Source: Gammaproteobacteria bacterium (GTDB taxonomy: Bacteria > Pseudomonadota > Gammaproteobacteria > Steroidobacterales > Steroidobacteraceae). From it: a stretch of DNA of 64,000 bases. The notes below the pieces were generated by a model, which was given only the letters and a program-made list of their open reading frames with translations, was not told the DNA's origin and did not search any database. Location of the stretch: positions 248,001 through 312,000 of the forward strand of contig CANGBB010000001.1 of assembly GCA_947452065.1 (NCBI GenBank), given 5' to 3'. How positions within the stretch are numbered: the stretch's first letter is position 1; each line of letters opens with the position of its first letter. The translations under genes and the position numbers were made by a program. Of this stretch, positions 8,689 to 18,196 are shown piece by piece.

Positions 8689-10485
8689 GTGGAAAGTCCT
8701 GGAGTGTCATCGGTGCCGCTGAGCTATGCGCCCATCGTCAAGCGACGGCCCGGCACCGGTGATCAGCTTGCCAACCTGGCTGATTATGCGTCGGCCCGCG
8801 AGAGCTTTAGCTGGGAGGACGCCCGGCATGAGTTGGAAGGGCTGCCCGGTGGTGGCATCAATATCGCCCATGAAGCGCTGGATCGCGCTGTGCACGCCGG
8901 TCAGGGTGCTCGGCTTGCAGTGCGATTCCTGTCGCGAGATGGCGTGGCTTTGGAGTTCACTTACGCGGAACTGTTGAGTGCAGCGAGCCGCTTTGCCCAT
9001 GTGGTGGAGAGTCTGGCGCCTGAGCGTGGTGACCGGGTGTTCTCGCTGCTTGGCCGCGGACCGGCTTTGCATATCGCTGCGCTGGGTACGCTGAAGTCGG
9101 GCCGTGTGTTCTGCCCGCTGTTCTCGGCCTTCGGTCCGGAGCCGGTGCAGACGCGACTGGCTCTGGGCGATGCACGCATACTGGTCACCACGCCGATGCT
9201 CTATGAGCGCAAGGTGGCTGGGATCCGCGAGAGGTTGCCGCAGTTGCAGTGGGTGCTTCTGACCGGTGCAGGGGGCAGGGTGCTGCCGCCCGGAACGCTG
9301 GATCTCGATCGGCTGCTCGCAGCGGCTTCGCCTGAGTTCGCCACGGTCGCCACCACCGCAGAAGATCCGGCACTGCTGCACTTCACCAGCGGGACAACTG
9401 GTCGCCCCAAGGGTGTGCTGCATGTGCATGACGCGGTCGTGGCGCAGCAGGTCACGGCGCGCCTGGCGCTCGATCTGCGTCCCAATGATCGCTACTGGTG
9501 TACGGCCGACCCCGGCTGGGTCACGGGTATGACCTATGGTGTTCTGGCACCGCTCCTGTGCGGTGCGACTTCCATCGTCGATGTGGAGGAATTCGATCCG
9601 GACCGCTGGTATCAACTGCTGGCCGAGGAGCGCATTAGCGTCTGGTACACGGCGCCCACCGCGATACGCATGCTGATGAAGGCTGGTCCGGAGCTGGCAC
9701 AGGCACGAACGTATTCATCGTTGCGCTTTCTGGCCAGTGTGGGTGAGCCACTGAATCCGGAAGCCGTCCTGTGGGGCCAGTCGATGCTGGGTATGCCCTT
9801 CCACGATAACTGGTGGCAGACGGAGACTGGCGGCATTCTCGTGGCCAATTACGCCAGCGTCGATATCAAGCCGGGATCGATGGGCTTACCGATCCCGGGC
9901 GTACAGGCGGGTATCGTGCAGCGCACCGATGACGGCGGCGGAGTGGTGGAAATCACCACCCCCGATACACCGGGCGAGTTGGCGTTTCGACCTGGGTGGC
10001 CTTCGATGTTCCGCGGCTATCTCGACAATGAAGAGAAATATCGTCAGTGCTTCGCAGGAGGCTGGTATCTCTCCGGTGATCTGGCGCGATGCGATGCCGA
10101 CGGCTACTACTGGTTTCTGGGTCGTACCGATGATGTGATCAAGGCTGCCGGTCATTTGATCAGTCCGTTTGAGGTCGAAAGTGCACTGCTGACGCATCCA
10201 GCCGTTGCTCAGTCCGGTGTCATCGGTGTGCCTGATGAGGTGGCCGGAACAGCGGTCAAGGCATTCGTGGAATTAAAGAGCGGCCTTCGTGGTGACGCGG
10301 CCTTGCAGCGGGATCTGCTTGCCCATGCGCGGCGACGACTGGGTGCAGCGCTGGCACCACGTGAAATCGCCTTTGTGGACGCTCTGCCGCGTACGCGCAG
10401 CGGGAAAATCATGCGTCGACTCCTGCGAGCCCGCGAACTCGGCCAGCCGGAAGGTGATTTGTCGACCCTCGAGGGCGGTGCATGA
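8689..10485 (+). CDS. Acetate/acyl-CoA synthetase, AcsA-like (AMP-forming)
   Basis: An ANL-superfamily ligase of about 598 residues that activates a carboxylic acid with ATP and joins it to CoA (or, given the neighbours, another thiol). It has the P-loop [13 protein letters not shown], the WWQTETGG motif of acetyl/propionyl-CoA synthetases, the hinge [12 protein letters not shown] and the C-terminal catalytic lysine region [10 protein letters not shown]. Exact substrate is not readable. The GTG at 8689 is only one base from GGAGG (8683-8687); GTG at 8704 or 8713 are alternatives. The stop overlaps the E1 start by 4 bases, so it is part of the same unit as E1, E2 and ACP. Confidence 0.88.
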   Translation: MESPGVSSVPLSYAPIVKRRPGTGDQLANLADYASARESFSWEDARHELEGLPGGGINIAHEALDRAVHAGQGARLAVRFLSRDGVALEFTYAELLSAASRFAHVVESLAPERGDRVFSLLGRGPALHIAALGTLKSGRVFCPLFSAFGPEPVQTRLALGDARILVTTPMLYERKVAGIRERLPQLQWVLLTGAGGRVLPPGTLDLDRLLAAASPEFATVATTAEDPALLHFTSGTTGRPKGVLHVHDAVVAQQVTARLALDLRPNDRYWCTADPGWVTGMTYGVLAPLLCGATSIVDVEEFDPDRWYQLLAEERISVWYTAPTAIRMLMKAGPELAQARTYSSLRFLASVGEPLNPEAVLWGQSMLGMPFHDNWWQTETGGILVANYASVDIKPGSMGLPIPGVQAGIVQRTDDGGGVVEITTPDTPGELAFRPGWPSMFRGYLDNEEKYRQCFAGGWYLSGDLARCDADGYYWFLGRTDDVIKAAGHLISPFEVESALLTHPAVAQSGVIGVPDEVAGTAVKAFVELKSGLRGDAALQRDLLAHARRRLGAALAPREIAFVDALPRTRSGKIMRRLLRARELGQPEGDLSTLEGGA

Positions 10486-12551
10486 GCACGCTCCAAACTG
10501 AGTCAACCGCAGAGTCTTTTCCAAAAATGGGTGAGATCGCGCTGCCGACGCGTGAGCAGGCGCTGGCATTGCTCACCCAGATGCTGCGTATCCGCCAGTT
10601 TGAGGATCGCTGCGCACAGCTGTACACCGAGCAGAAGATTCGCGGCTTCCTGCATCTCTATAACGGAGAGGAGGCGGTGGCCGTGGGCATCATTCCGCAG
10701 CTGCAGGGTAGTGATGGCATCGTCGCCACCTATCGTGAGCACGGCCATGCACTGGCGCGCGGCCTGCCGATGACGGCGCTCATGGCCGAGATGTATGGCC
10801 GCCAGACCGGCAGCAGCGGCGGACGTGGCGGTTCAATGCATATCTTCGATGTCAGTCGCCGCTTTTACGGCGGCAACGCCATCGTGGGGGGTGGACTGCC
10901 GCTGGCGGTGGGTCTAGCGCTGGCGGACAAGCTGGCGGGACGTTCTGCCGTAACCGCCTGCTTCTTCGGTGAGGGGGCGGTTGCCGAAGGCGAATTTCAT
11001 GAGTCGCTGAATCTGGCCGCGCTGTGGCAACTGCCGGTGTTTTTCATCTGCGAGAACAATGGATACGCCATGGGCACGGCGCTCGAACGCTCGGAGTCCG
11101 TCACCGACATTCGCAGCAAAGCGGCCGCGTATGGACTGTCCGCTCAGTCGGTCGATGGCATGGATGTGCTACAGGTGCAGTCGCTGGCGACCTCCATGAT
11201 CGATGCAGTTCGAGCGGGCCGGGGACCGCATTTTCTTGAATGCCGCACGTATCGATTGCGCGCGCACTCAATGTTCGATGCGCAGCTTTACCGCGACAAG
11301 GCTGAAGTCGAGGCCTGGCGTGCTCGCGGGCCGCTGATCCGCTTCACCGCGCGCTGCAAAGCCGCCGGCCTCATCGACGAAGCTGATTTCCTGCGTATCG
11401 AGCAAGCCACTAATTCTGAGATTGATGCGGCGGTGCTCTTTGCCGAGCAATCGCCGGAGGAGCCTGTGGGTTCACTGCAGCGTCACGTGTATGCCGAGCA
11501 GCCGGCTGCTCCCACCGATGTCGCCCAGTCAGAGTCACCGCTGAGCGAAGCTCAAGTTCAAGAGGTTGGGCGGACAATGACTTATCGGGAGGCGTTGCGC
11601 GGCGCACTGCGCGAAGCCCTGAATCGTGACCCGAAGGTTTTCATGATGGGTGAGGATATCGGTCGCTATGGCGGCTGCTATGCCGTCAGTAAAGAACTCT
11701 TGGCCGAGTTTGGCGAGGCGCGCATCCGTGATACGCCTCTGTCTGAGTCGGGGTTCGTGGGTGCAGGAATTGGTGCTGCGCTGGGTGGATTGCGGCCCAT
11801 CGTCGAAATCATGACGGTGAACTTCAGCCTGCTGGCGCTGGATCAGATCATGAACAACGCCGCGACGTTGAATCACATGTCCGGTGGCCAATGCCCCGTA
11901 CCCGTCATCATCCGCATGGCCACCGGTGGCGGTCGCCAGCTCGCAGCCCAGCATTCGCACAGTCTGGAGGGTTGGTACGCCCACATTCCCGGACTCCGAA
12001 TCGTCGCGCCGGCCACGGTCGATGACGCGCGTGGCATGCTTGCCGCAGCACTACGTTCGCCAGATCCCGTGCTGATCTTCGAGCATGTCGGACTCCTCAA
12101 CCGCGAGGCTGTGCTCACGTCGGCTGCATTCACAGCCGATCTTGATCATGCGTCTGTCCGACGTGTGGGCCGCGACCTGACCGTCATTACCTATGGCGGA
12201 AGCCTGCACAAGTGTTTGGATGCTGCCACGCAATTGGCGACAGAAGGGATCGAGCTAGAGGTGGTGGATCTGCGCAGCCTTAGGCCGCTTGATGATGCGC
12301 TATTCATTCGTTCCGTTCAGCGCACACACCGCGCATTGATCGTCGATGAGGGCTGGCGCAGCGGTAGTCTGGCCGCCGAGATTGTTGCGCGTATCGTTGA
12401 ACAGGCTTTTTATGAGCTGGATGCGCCAATCGCACGGGTTTGCAGCGCTGAGGTGCCGATCCCATACCCCAAGCAGCTCGAAGATGCCGCTCTGCCGTCT
12501 GTAGCGTCGATCGTTGCAGCGGCGCGCGGGATGGTGCGTCATGCCTCATGA
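10482..12551 (+). CDS. Fused E1 alpha-beta component of a 2-oxoacid dehydrogenase complex
   Basis: A 689-residue thiamine-diphosphate enzyme that decarboxylates a 2-oxoacid (pyruvate, acetoin or branched-chain type) and passes the acyl group to E2. Residues 1 to about 330 are an E1-alpha domain ([37 protein letters not shown]). Residues from about 365 are an E1-beta domain ([21 protein letters not shown], then [10 protein letters not shown]). The two are separate genes in most complexes. The Mg/TPP motif reads GEG instead of the usual GDG ([10 protein letters not shown]). It overlaps the synthetase and E2 genes. Pyruvate is my best guess from the alpha-domain resemblance. Confidence 0.9.
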   Translation: MSTLQTESTAESFPKMGEIALPTREQALALLTQMLRIRQFEDRCAQLYTEQKIRGFLHLYNGEEAVAVGIIPQLQGSDGIVATYREHGHALARGLPMTALMAEMYGRQTGSSGGRGGSMHIFDVSRRFYGGNAIVGGGLPLAVGLALADKLAGRSAVTACFFGEGAVAEGEFHESLNLAALWQLPVFFICENNGYAMGTALERSESVTDIRSKAAAYGLSAQSVDGMDVLQVQSLATSMIDAVRAGRGPHFLECRTYRLRAHSMFDAQLYRDKAEVEAWRARGPLIRFTARCKAAGLIDEADFLRIEQATNSEIDAAVLFAEQSPEEPVGSLQRHVYAEQPAAPTDVAQSESPLSEAQVQEVGRTMTYREALRGALREALNRDPKVFMMGEDIGRYGGCYAVSKELLAEFGEARIRDTPLSESGFVGAGIGAALGGLRPIVEIMTVNFSLLALDQIMNNAATLNHMSGGQCPVPVIIRMATGGGRQLAAQHSHSLEGWYAHIPGLRIVAPATVDDARGMLAAALRSPDPVLIFEHVGLLNREAVLTSAAFTADLDHASVRRVGRDLTVITYGGSLHKCLDAATQLATEGIELEVVDLRSLRPLDDALFIRSVQRTHRALIVDEGWRSGSLAAEIVARIVEQAFYELDAPIARVCSAEVPIPYPKQLEDAALPSVASIVAAARGMVRHAS

Positions 12552-13584
12552 ATTCCGCATGCCCTCGCTGGGGGCGGACATGGAAGGTGGCACCCTGACG
12601 GAATGGTGTGTGCAGCCCGGTGCCACAGTCCATCGCGGCCAAGTCATCGCGCTGGTAGAGACCACCAAGGGCGTGATTGACATCGAGAGCTTCGAAGATG
12701 CAGTGGTCGAGAAGCTACTCATCAGTCCCGGTGAATACGTTGCGGTCGGCGGCCCGCTCGCTCTCCTTTCTGGTGCTGATGTGCCGGCTCGGCGTATCTC
12801 GCCAGCCGCGCGTGCTTTGGCTGCGCGCCTGCAAGTGGATACCGCCCAACTCAAAGGCAGTGGCCCGGATGGTGCCATCGGCATGGCGGATGTTCAGGCG
12901 GCGGGAAGTCGGCCTTCACCGCGTGCGGGCATCCGCCTTGCCATCGGCGCAGCGCTTGGACGCAGCAAGCGGGAGATTCCTCATTACTACCTCCAGCACA
13001 GCGTCGATTTCACTCCCGCAGCCGACTGGCTTGGAGCATGGAATGCGGTGCGGCCGGTGCCAGAGCGGCTGCTACCCATTGTTTTGATGATGCGCGCGGT
13101 AGCCCGCTCGGCCGCGGAAAAGCCTGGTTTCAACGGGTATTTTGAGCGGGATGGCTTCGTGGCCTCCGCTGCGGTTCATCTCGGAGTCGCGGTGTCGCTC
13201 CGTGGCGGCGGACTGGTTGCCCCGGCCATTCTTGATGCTGCTCCCAAGACGCTCGTTCAACTGATGAGTGATCTGCAGCAGATGGTGACCCGCGTCCGCA
13301 ATGGCCATATGCGCAGCAGTGAGCTCTCTGCGGGGACGATCACTCTGACCAGCTTAGGCGAGGAGGGCGTGGAGTCTCTCCTGCCCATCATCTATCCGCC
13401 GCAGGTGGCGATCGTGGGATTCGGGGCGCCCACGCTTCGACCCTGGGTGGTGGACGGGCAGCTGGCCGTCCGTTCAGTAATGCGCCTCAGTCTCGCTGCG
13501 GACCATCGTGTCACGGATGGGCGCCAGGGTTCGCAATTCCTGCTGCGCATTGCCGAGTTGCTGTCAAAGCCGGGGGAACTGTGA
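12541..13584 (+). CDS. Dihydrolipoamide acyltransferase (E2), single lipoyl domain
   Basis: A 347-residue E2 that takes the acyl group from E1 on a lipoyl arm. Residues 1-80 form one lipoyl domain with the lipoylated lysine in [11 protein letters not shown] (K43). A peripheral subunit-binding domain follows ([19 protein letters not shown]). The catalytic domain ends with the active site DHRVTDG (H322, D326). Linkers are short. I chose the ATG at 12541, giving an 11-base overlap with E1; an extension to 12514 has no family resemblance. No E3 gene is nearby. The stop overlaps the start of an acyl carrier protein gene, which is unusual for an E2 operon. Confidence 0.92.
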   Translation: MPHEFRMPSLGADMEGGTLTEWCVQPGATVHRGQVIALVETTKGVIDIESFEDAVVEKLLISPGEYVAVGGPLALLSGADVPARRISPAARALAARLQVDTAQLKGSGPDGAIGMADVQAAGSRPSPRAGIRLAIGAALGRSKREIPHYYLQHSVDFTPAADWLGAWNAVRPVPERLLPIVLMMRAVARSAAEKPGFNGYFERDGFVASAAVHLGVAVSLRGGGLVAPAILDAAPKTLVQLMSDLQQMVTRVRNGHMRSSELSAGTITLTSLGEEGVESLLPIIYPPQVAIVGFGAPTLRPWVVDGQLAVRSVMRLSLAADHRVTDGRQGSQFLLRIAELLSKPGEL

Positions 13585-13850
13585 ACGACATAGCCGCAAT
13601 GAATGACGAGAAGCTGACGCAGCGCCTGCTGGCGTTACTGACAGAGGTGGCGCCCGACATCGACCCCGCGACGGTGCGACTGGATCGGGACTTCCGCGAC
13701 CAGTTCGATTTCGACTCCATGGATCTGTTCAACTTTGCGACGTCCATCGTGCAGACCTTTGGCGTCGATGTCGCGGAGAAGGACTACCGACGACTTCTTA
13801 GCATCGAAAAAGCGGCGGAGTACCTGCGCAATAAGCCCGCCGCAAGCTAG
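13581..13850 (+). CDS. Acyl carrier protein in the E1-E2 operon
   Basis: An 89-residue acyl carrier protein. The DFDSMDLFNF motif places the phosphopantetheine serine at S46, and the four-helix ACP pattern is clear (acidic helix II, C-terminal SIEKAAEYLRNK). The GTG start at 13581 overlaps the E2 stop by 4 bases. It differs from the fatty-acid AcpP, whose motif is usually DSLDTVE, and no fab genes are near. The position after an E2 suggests it accepts an acyl group from the E2 lipoyl arm or the synthetase; this is inference. Confidence 0.88.
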   Translation: MNDIAAMNDEKLTQRLLALLTEVAPDIDPATVRLDRDFRDQFDFDSMDLFNFATSIVQTFGVDVAEKDYRRLLSIEKAAEYLRNKPAAS

Positions 13851-13937
13851 GTGGTCAGCCTGGCGGCCAATGCCTGAGGGCTGGCAATAGCGCATCACAT
13901 TGACTTCCCCCTTGCGGGTAAACTGGCCAACGCCTAA

Positions 13938-13953
13938 CCGGCGCCAACGCCGG
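13938..13953. other. Short inverted repeat upstream of the hydroxy-acid dehydrogenase gene
   Basis: CCGGCG and CGCCGG flank CCAA as a perfect 6-bp stem with a tetraloop in the 134-base gap between the ACP gene and the next gene. It could be a weak attenuator or leader hairpin. A TTGACT at 13900-13905 lies upstream, but no good -10 element sits at the right distance, so I do not call a promoter. Confidence 0.25.
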
Positions 13954-13984
13954 ATCGGTCGCACAGAAAACAGGGAGTCGAGCC

Positions 13985-15121
13985 GTGGCCGTGATCACCA
14001 GCATTGCCGATCTGCGCGAGCGCGCTCGGCGCCGCATTCCGCGTGCCATCTTCGACTACGCCGATGGCGGCGCTTATGACGAGGTGACCTTGCGTCGTAA
14101 CCGCGCAGCGTTGGAGGCGTTGGAATTTCGTCAGCGCGTGATGGTCGATATCAGTCGATTATCGGTCGGTACTACAGTGCTCGGTGAGCCCTGGAGCATG
14201 CCGGTGGCCATTGCGCCCACGGGTCTCGCGGGCCTGTTCCACCGCGATGGCGAAATTCACGGCGCGCGCGCTGCGGCTGCCGCCGGTGTTCCGTTCACGC
14301 TCAGCACGCTGTCCATCTGCTCAATCGAGGATGTGGCCGGTGCAGTCCCTCAGCCCTTCTGGTTTCAGCTGTATCTGATGCGCGATCGCGGCTTTAATGA
14401 AGAGCTGATTGCGCGCGCCGCGGCGGCCGGGTGTAGTGCGCTGATGTTGACCGTTGATCTGCCGGTGCCCAGCGTTCGGCGTCGTGATGTGCGCAACGGC
14501 CTCAGCGTGCCGCCGCGCCTGACACTGCGCAATCTGCTCGATATCCTCACCAAGCCGCGCTGGGCGAGCGGGGTACTGTTCGGCCAGCGGCGTAGCTTCG
14601 GTAATCTGCAGCGCCATATGAACAACACCGGCGATCTGCGTACGCTGGCTCAATGGATCGCGACCCAATTCGATGCCTCGGTCACCTGGCAGGACATCGA
14701 CTGGATCCGCGCTCGCTGGCCGGGCAAGCTGATCGTCAAGGGCGTGCTCGATGCGGAGGACGCGCGGCAGGCCTGTGCCATGGGTGTGGATGCCGTGGTC
14801 GCGTCCAATCACGGCGGACGACAGCTCGATGGTGCGCCGGCGACCATCACGGTGCTGCCTGAAATCGCAGCCGCGGTGGCAGGGCGCTGTGAGGTGCTGT
14901 TCGACGGCGGCATCGAATGTGGTCAGGACGTACTCAAAGCGCTGGCCCGCGGTGCGAGCGCGTGCCTGATCGGCAAGAGCTTTCTGTATGCGCTGGCTGC
15001 AGGCGGCGAGGCCGGTGTGCGTCTGGCGCTGGACATCCTGCGGCGCGAACTGGAAGTCAGCATGGCGCTTGCCGGGGTCGCAGATGTCAGGAATGTCGAC
15101 CAGCGCGTGCTCCGTCCCTGA
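13985..15121 (+). CDS. FMN-dependent alpha-hydroxy-acid dehydrogenase (LldD family)
   Basis: A 378-residue (beta/alpha)8 enzyme that oxidises an L-2-hydroxy acid such as lactate to the 2-oxoacid, passing electrons to quinone or O2. Motifs: IFDYADGGAYDEVTLRRN at the N-terminus, MPVAIAPTGLAGLFHRDGE, WFQLYLMRDR, and the catalytic SNHGGRQLDG with H276 and R279. The GTG start has GGGAG 8 bases upstream. It follows the ACP gene by 134 bases on the same strand. If the substrate is lactate, it would feed pyruvate to the adjacent E1/E2. The substrate is not determined by sequence, and mandelate or glycolate remain possible. Confidence 0.9.
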   Translation: MAVITSIADLRERARRRIPRAIFDYADGGAYDEVTLRRNRAALEALEFRQRVMVDISRLSVGTTVLGEPWSMPVAIAPTGLAGLFHRDGEIHGARAAAAAGVPFTLSTLSICSIEDVAGAVPQPFWFQLYLMRDRGFNEELIARAAAAGCSALMLTVDLPVPSVRRRDVRNGLSVPPRLTLRNLLDILTKPRWASGVLFGQRRSFGNLQRHMNNTGDLRTLAQWIATQFDASVTWQDIDWIRARWPGKLIVKGVLDAEDARQACAMGVDAVVASNHGGRQLDGAPATITVLPEIAAAVAGRCEVLFDGGIECGQDVLKALARGASACLIGKSFLYALAAGGEAGVRLALDILRRELEVSMALAGVADVRNVDQRVLRP

Positions 15122-15168
15122 ACCCGGCGCGGCCACGAGATCAATAACAAGTTGTAGGGAGTAGAAAC

Positions 15169-15537
15169 ATGATCACGATCGCATCTTATTCGCTCACTCC
15201 GGTGGATCTACTGCGCCTCGTCTGTGGGTTTTTCTTCATCCCGCATGCGATAGGCAAGTTCACCGCACAGGAAGCGTCATTCAACTTCTTCCGTGCCGCC
15301 GGCTTCAAGCCGCCTGCACCCTTCGCTTTTGCCGCCATGGGGATTGAGGTGGTACTGGCAGCCCTCTTGCTGGCGGGTTACCAGGTCAGCGCGGCAGCAT
15401 GGATTTCCGCGGCCTATTTGCTGATAGCGGCGGCAGCCACACTGAAAGTGACAAAGAAGTGGTTGTGGCACATCGGCGGCTGTGAATATCCGCTCTTCTG
15501 GGCCCTTTGCTGCGTTGTCCTGGCCATGCTGTCCTGA
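15169..15537 (+). CDS. DoxX family membrane protein
   Basis: A 122-residue inner-membrane protein with about four helices. The start LTPVDLLRLVCGFFFIPHAIGKF and the later FFRAAGFKPP loop match the DoxX family. DoxX-like proteins are linked to redox or detoxification functions, but the biochemical role of this one is unknown. A GGGAG (15157-15161) precedes the ATG. It follows the hydroxy-acid dehydrogenase by 47 bases and may be cotranscribed. A strong hairpin after it ends the unit. Confidence 0.85.
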   Translation: MITIASYSLTPVDLLRLVCGFFFIPHAIGKFTAQEASFNFFRAAGFKPPAPFAFAAMGIEVVLAALLLAGYQVSAAAWISAAYLLIAAAATLKVTKKWLWHIGGCEYPLFWALCCVVLAMLS

Positions 15538-15598
15538 TAAGGACTGCTTGAGACTTAAAGCTTCAGGCTTGCCGATTTAGCCTGCGCTTTGGGCCGAC

Positions 15599-15634
15599 CC
15601 GCTGCGCCGCCGGTCTTGGCCGGCAGCGCAGCGG
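15599..15634. terminator. Long GC-rich hairpin between convergent genes
   Basis: CCGCTGCGC (15599-15607) pairs with GCGCAGCGG (15626-15634), and an inner GCCGG/CCGGC stem closes a 6-nt loop. The stem is about 14 bp with single mismatches. It sits between the DoxX gene (+) and the first phosphatase gene (-), so it may terminate both. No long T-tract is present on either side. Confidence 0.7.
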
Positions 15635-15667
15635 TTACTGACGAGTTTTGCAGCTGCTCGACCGGTC

Positions 15668-18145
15668 TTACTGCTTGCTCGTGCCGTACAAGAACGTGCT
15701 GGGTGGTGCATCGCCCTTGCAGGTATAGGCGAACGCAGACACCGTCGAGTCGATCTTGCTGTTCGCGGGCAGGCTGTAACGGAAATCCGTCTCGCCGTTG
15801 ACGCGTCCGGCCAGTGAGTCGAATTTACCGGCGTTCAGGTCGGCCGTGATATCGGACTGCCGGTACGTGCGGATGTAATCCAGTCGCAGACCTGTTGGTG
15901 AGACCGTGACTTGGATGAAGCCCGTATCAGGACGCACGATGCTGTAGCTCGGGTTGTAGACGCCGTACGAGCTACCATCCTTCTTCTTCCAAGTGGTTGG
16001 GAAGGTTGTCACCGAGCTCGGAGCGTAAGCACTGCAGTTGTAGGCCCAGTAGGAGTTGTCAGCCGGATTGGGCACTGCCTGATAGACCACTCCGTCGACC
16101 ATCTCGCGAGCGTAGGTGTGATCGTGTCCAGTGAATACGACGGTCTGGCCATCCGCTGCCATCGTGTCCACCAGCAACTGATGGATCGGCTTGGTCCAAT
16201 TCGGGCGGTTTTGAGTGAAGTTGAAGTTTGATGCGCTCTGGCCGCCCCACTCAGTAGTGGTGATCATCCCCGCTGCACCACGGCCGTTTCCGAGGATATG
16301 GTGCTGGAAGATGAACTTATATTTGGCGGTGCTGTTTTCCAGGGTCTTCTTCAGCCACTGGTACTGTGTATCGCCAATGGTCTTGTAGATCTCAGGCTCA
16401 GTGTTAATGGCATCGAAAAGATTGGAATCGTTGGCAAATGGCGAGTGCCAGTAGGGATCGATAGTGACAAACAGCGCATCGCCCCAAGTGAAGGCGTAGT
16501 AGTCACGCAGCAAACCATCGCCTGGAACGCCGGGAAAGCCGTTGACACCGGTGCCAAATGAGTCCAGATCGCCGGTGAAGAAGGATCCGGCACCCAGCAC
16601 GCCCGTGTTGTTGTCAGGCTTGGGGTTCACATAGAACTTGTTGCGTGCGGCTGCCGCAAAAACCGCTGCGTTGTTGAAGATGCCGCCGAGATTGGCGTAC
16701 GCGGTCTGCTCGTGATTACCGTTGACTAGGTACAGCGAGGTGGAATGCGCCATGCGATTGAGATAGCGCACACGCTGTTCAAGGTAGGTGCCATAACCCA
16801 CCGTTGCATTCGTCTTGGTCAGCGGCGTGTATCCCGTGACATTGTTGACGTTCTCGCCCACGAGTTCCTGAGTGAACCAGGTGGATGGAGTCAGCGAGTT
16901 GTACAGCGCCAAAGCGTTCAGGTTTTGGCCGTATGGAGTTGCGTTGTAGGGCGCCGGTGGGGGTGTGGGCGGATTGGGGTTGAAGTAACCCTCGGTCATG
17001 AAGGTGAAGGAATAGGTGGGTGACGCAACCTTCGACCCGCAGTTGAGGCTTTTCTGCGAGCAGTAAGCATCCTTGAGGTTCTGAATCGGGCCTTCATAGC
17101 TGAAGTCATCACCCAGCATGAAGAAGAGATCAGGCTGGCGCTTGGCCAGTTCGTCCATGGTCAACTGATACAGATCGCTGGTAAACATCTTTCCAGTGCG
17201 TTCCGGATGCGAATCGCCCTGGACCGCAAAGGTAAATGTGCTGCCGGGGGCGCGCTGCGTCCAGAATGAGTGCTCATTACCTGGTATATAAGAGCCGCCG
17301 CTGGCCTTAACCATGACGCGGTAGTAGTAGCGGGTGTTCGGGCTCAGTCCGGTCACGACCACTTTCGCCACCGGATTGGAGCTTGTGACACCTGTCTCCG
17401 GCGCCACGGCGCTGGAAAAGTTTCCATAGCTACCTGATGCAGCCGGCGCAGTGCCATATTCGATCATGACGCTGGACCCGGTAGGAGCCAGAACGCTGGC
17501 GGTCACCGAGTTGTTTGTTGTGCTGCCGATGATGACGTTGTAGTCAGCCGCAGCCGTGCCATTTGGTACGCACACCAGAGGGACGTTATTCGCTCCGGTG
17601 CTGCTGACGGTCGCCTGTGAGTTAGAAATTTCGCAGGTCAATCCTGTTGGCTGCGAGTTGATGGTCACGGTGTACGGAGTGCCAGTCACAAGGCTGGATG
17701 GGAACACGTAAGACGTGGCGCCTGAGGGAGGGGAAAGCGACGCCAGGTTGTTGTTAAGAGCCAGCGTGAGTCCCGAAGCGGTCAGCCCTGAGATGGAGCC
17801 CTGCACCGTTCCAACAGTGCCGCTCGCGCTGCTCGAGCTGCTGGACGATGAAACGCTGCTGCTCGAGCTACTGGATGAAGAGACGCTGCTGCTCGAGCTG
17901 CTCGATGATGAGACGCTGCTGCTAGAGCTCGAGATGGACGAGCTTGAGCTGCTGGATACTGACGATGAGCTCGAAGACGAGGTGCTACTGCTCGAGCTGC
18001 TGATGCTGCTGGAACTACTCGAGCTGATGCTGCTCGAGCTGCTGCTTGAGCTGATTGGCGGGGTGCCGCTCGATCCGCCGCCTCCGCAAGCAGACAGTGC
18101 GGAGGCCACGCCCAACCATAAAGCGAATCCATGTACGTTTTTCAT
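15668..18145 (-). CDS. Lipoprotein purple-acid-phosphatase-like metallophosphoesterase with polyserine linker (1)
   Basis: An 825-residue secreted phosphoesterase. A lipoprotein signal ends at SALSAC (C20). Residues 32-107 are serine runs broken about every 7-10 residues by I, V, T or A. A beta-rich segment follows, then a fibronectin-like N-terminal PAP domain (TGLSPNTRYYYRV, about 265-277). The metallophosphatase domain has GDSH (310-313), GDD (345-347), GNHE (476-479), QHH (614-616) and GHDH (673-676). It probably hydrolyses extracellular phosphate esters. The linker type is known from secreted enzymes of marine Gammaproteobacteria. It is the promoter-distal member of a three-gene minus-strand set, 51 bases after its paralogue. 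Confidence 0.88.
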   Translation of the reverse strand: MKNVHGFALWLGVASALSACGGGGSSGTPPISSSSSSSSISSSSSSSISSSSSSTSSSSSSSVSSSSSSSISSSSSSVSSSSSSSSSVSSSSSSSSSVSSSSSSSSASGTVGTVQGSISGLTASGLTLALNNNLASLSPPSGATSYVFPSSLVTGTPYTVTINSQPTGLTCEISNSQATVSSTGANNVPLVCVPNGTAAADYNVIIGSTTNNSVTASVLAPTGSSVMIEYGTAPAASGSYGNFSSAVAPETGVTSSNPVAKVVVTGLSPNTRYYYRVMVKASGGSYIPGNEHSFWTQRAPGSTFTFAVQGDSHPERTGKMFTSDLYQLTMDELAKRQPDLFFMLGDDFSYEGPIQNLKDAYCSQKSLNCGSKVASPTYSFTFMTEGYFNPNPPTPPPAPYNATPYGQNLNALALYNSLTPSTWFTQELVGENVNNVTGYTPLTKTNATVGYGTYLEQRVRYLNRMAHSTSLYLVNGNHEQTAYANLGGIFNNAAVFAAAARNKFYVNPKPDNNTGVLGAGSFFTGDLDSFGTGVNGFPGVPGDGLLRDYYAFTWGDALFVTIDPYWHSPFANDSNLFDAINTEPEIYKTIGDTQYQWLKKTLENSTAKYKFIFQHHILGNGRGAAGMITTTEWGGQSASNFNFTQNRPNWTKPIHQLLVDTMAADGQTVVFTGHDHTYAREMVDGVVYQAVPNPADNSYWAYNCSAYAPSSVTTFPTTWKKKDGSSYGVYNPSYSIVRPDTGFIQVTVSPTGLRLDYIRTYRQSDITADLNAGKFDSLAGRVNGETDFRYSLPANSKIDSTVSAFAYTCKGDAPPSTFLYGTSKQ
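17825..18052 (-). repeat. Polyserine-coding low-complexity tract (phosphatase 1)
   Basis: About 76 codons encode serine blocks separated by single I, V, T or A residues. Serine codons are mixed (AGC, TCG, AGT, TCC), so the DNA is only partly repetitive, with recurring CTCGAG and GAGCTGCTG-like units. The tract is a flexible spacer between lipid anchor and enzyme. Confidence 0.9.
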
Positions 18146-18196
18146 ATGACCTCAGACAAGTTTTCGATTGGCACTGTTTCTAAATACATCGGCAAC

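Noticed and set aside
17715-18149. Leu/Glu-rich plus-strand frame opposite the phosphatase 1 linker (also 20313-20804 and 20832-21215)
   Set aside because: These frames are antisense to polyserine codons; they have no start context or family resemblance and exist because mixed serine codons avoid stops on the opposite strand.
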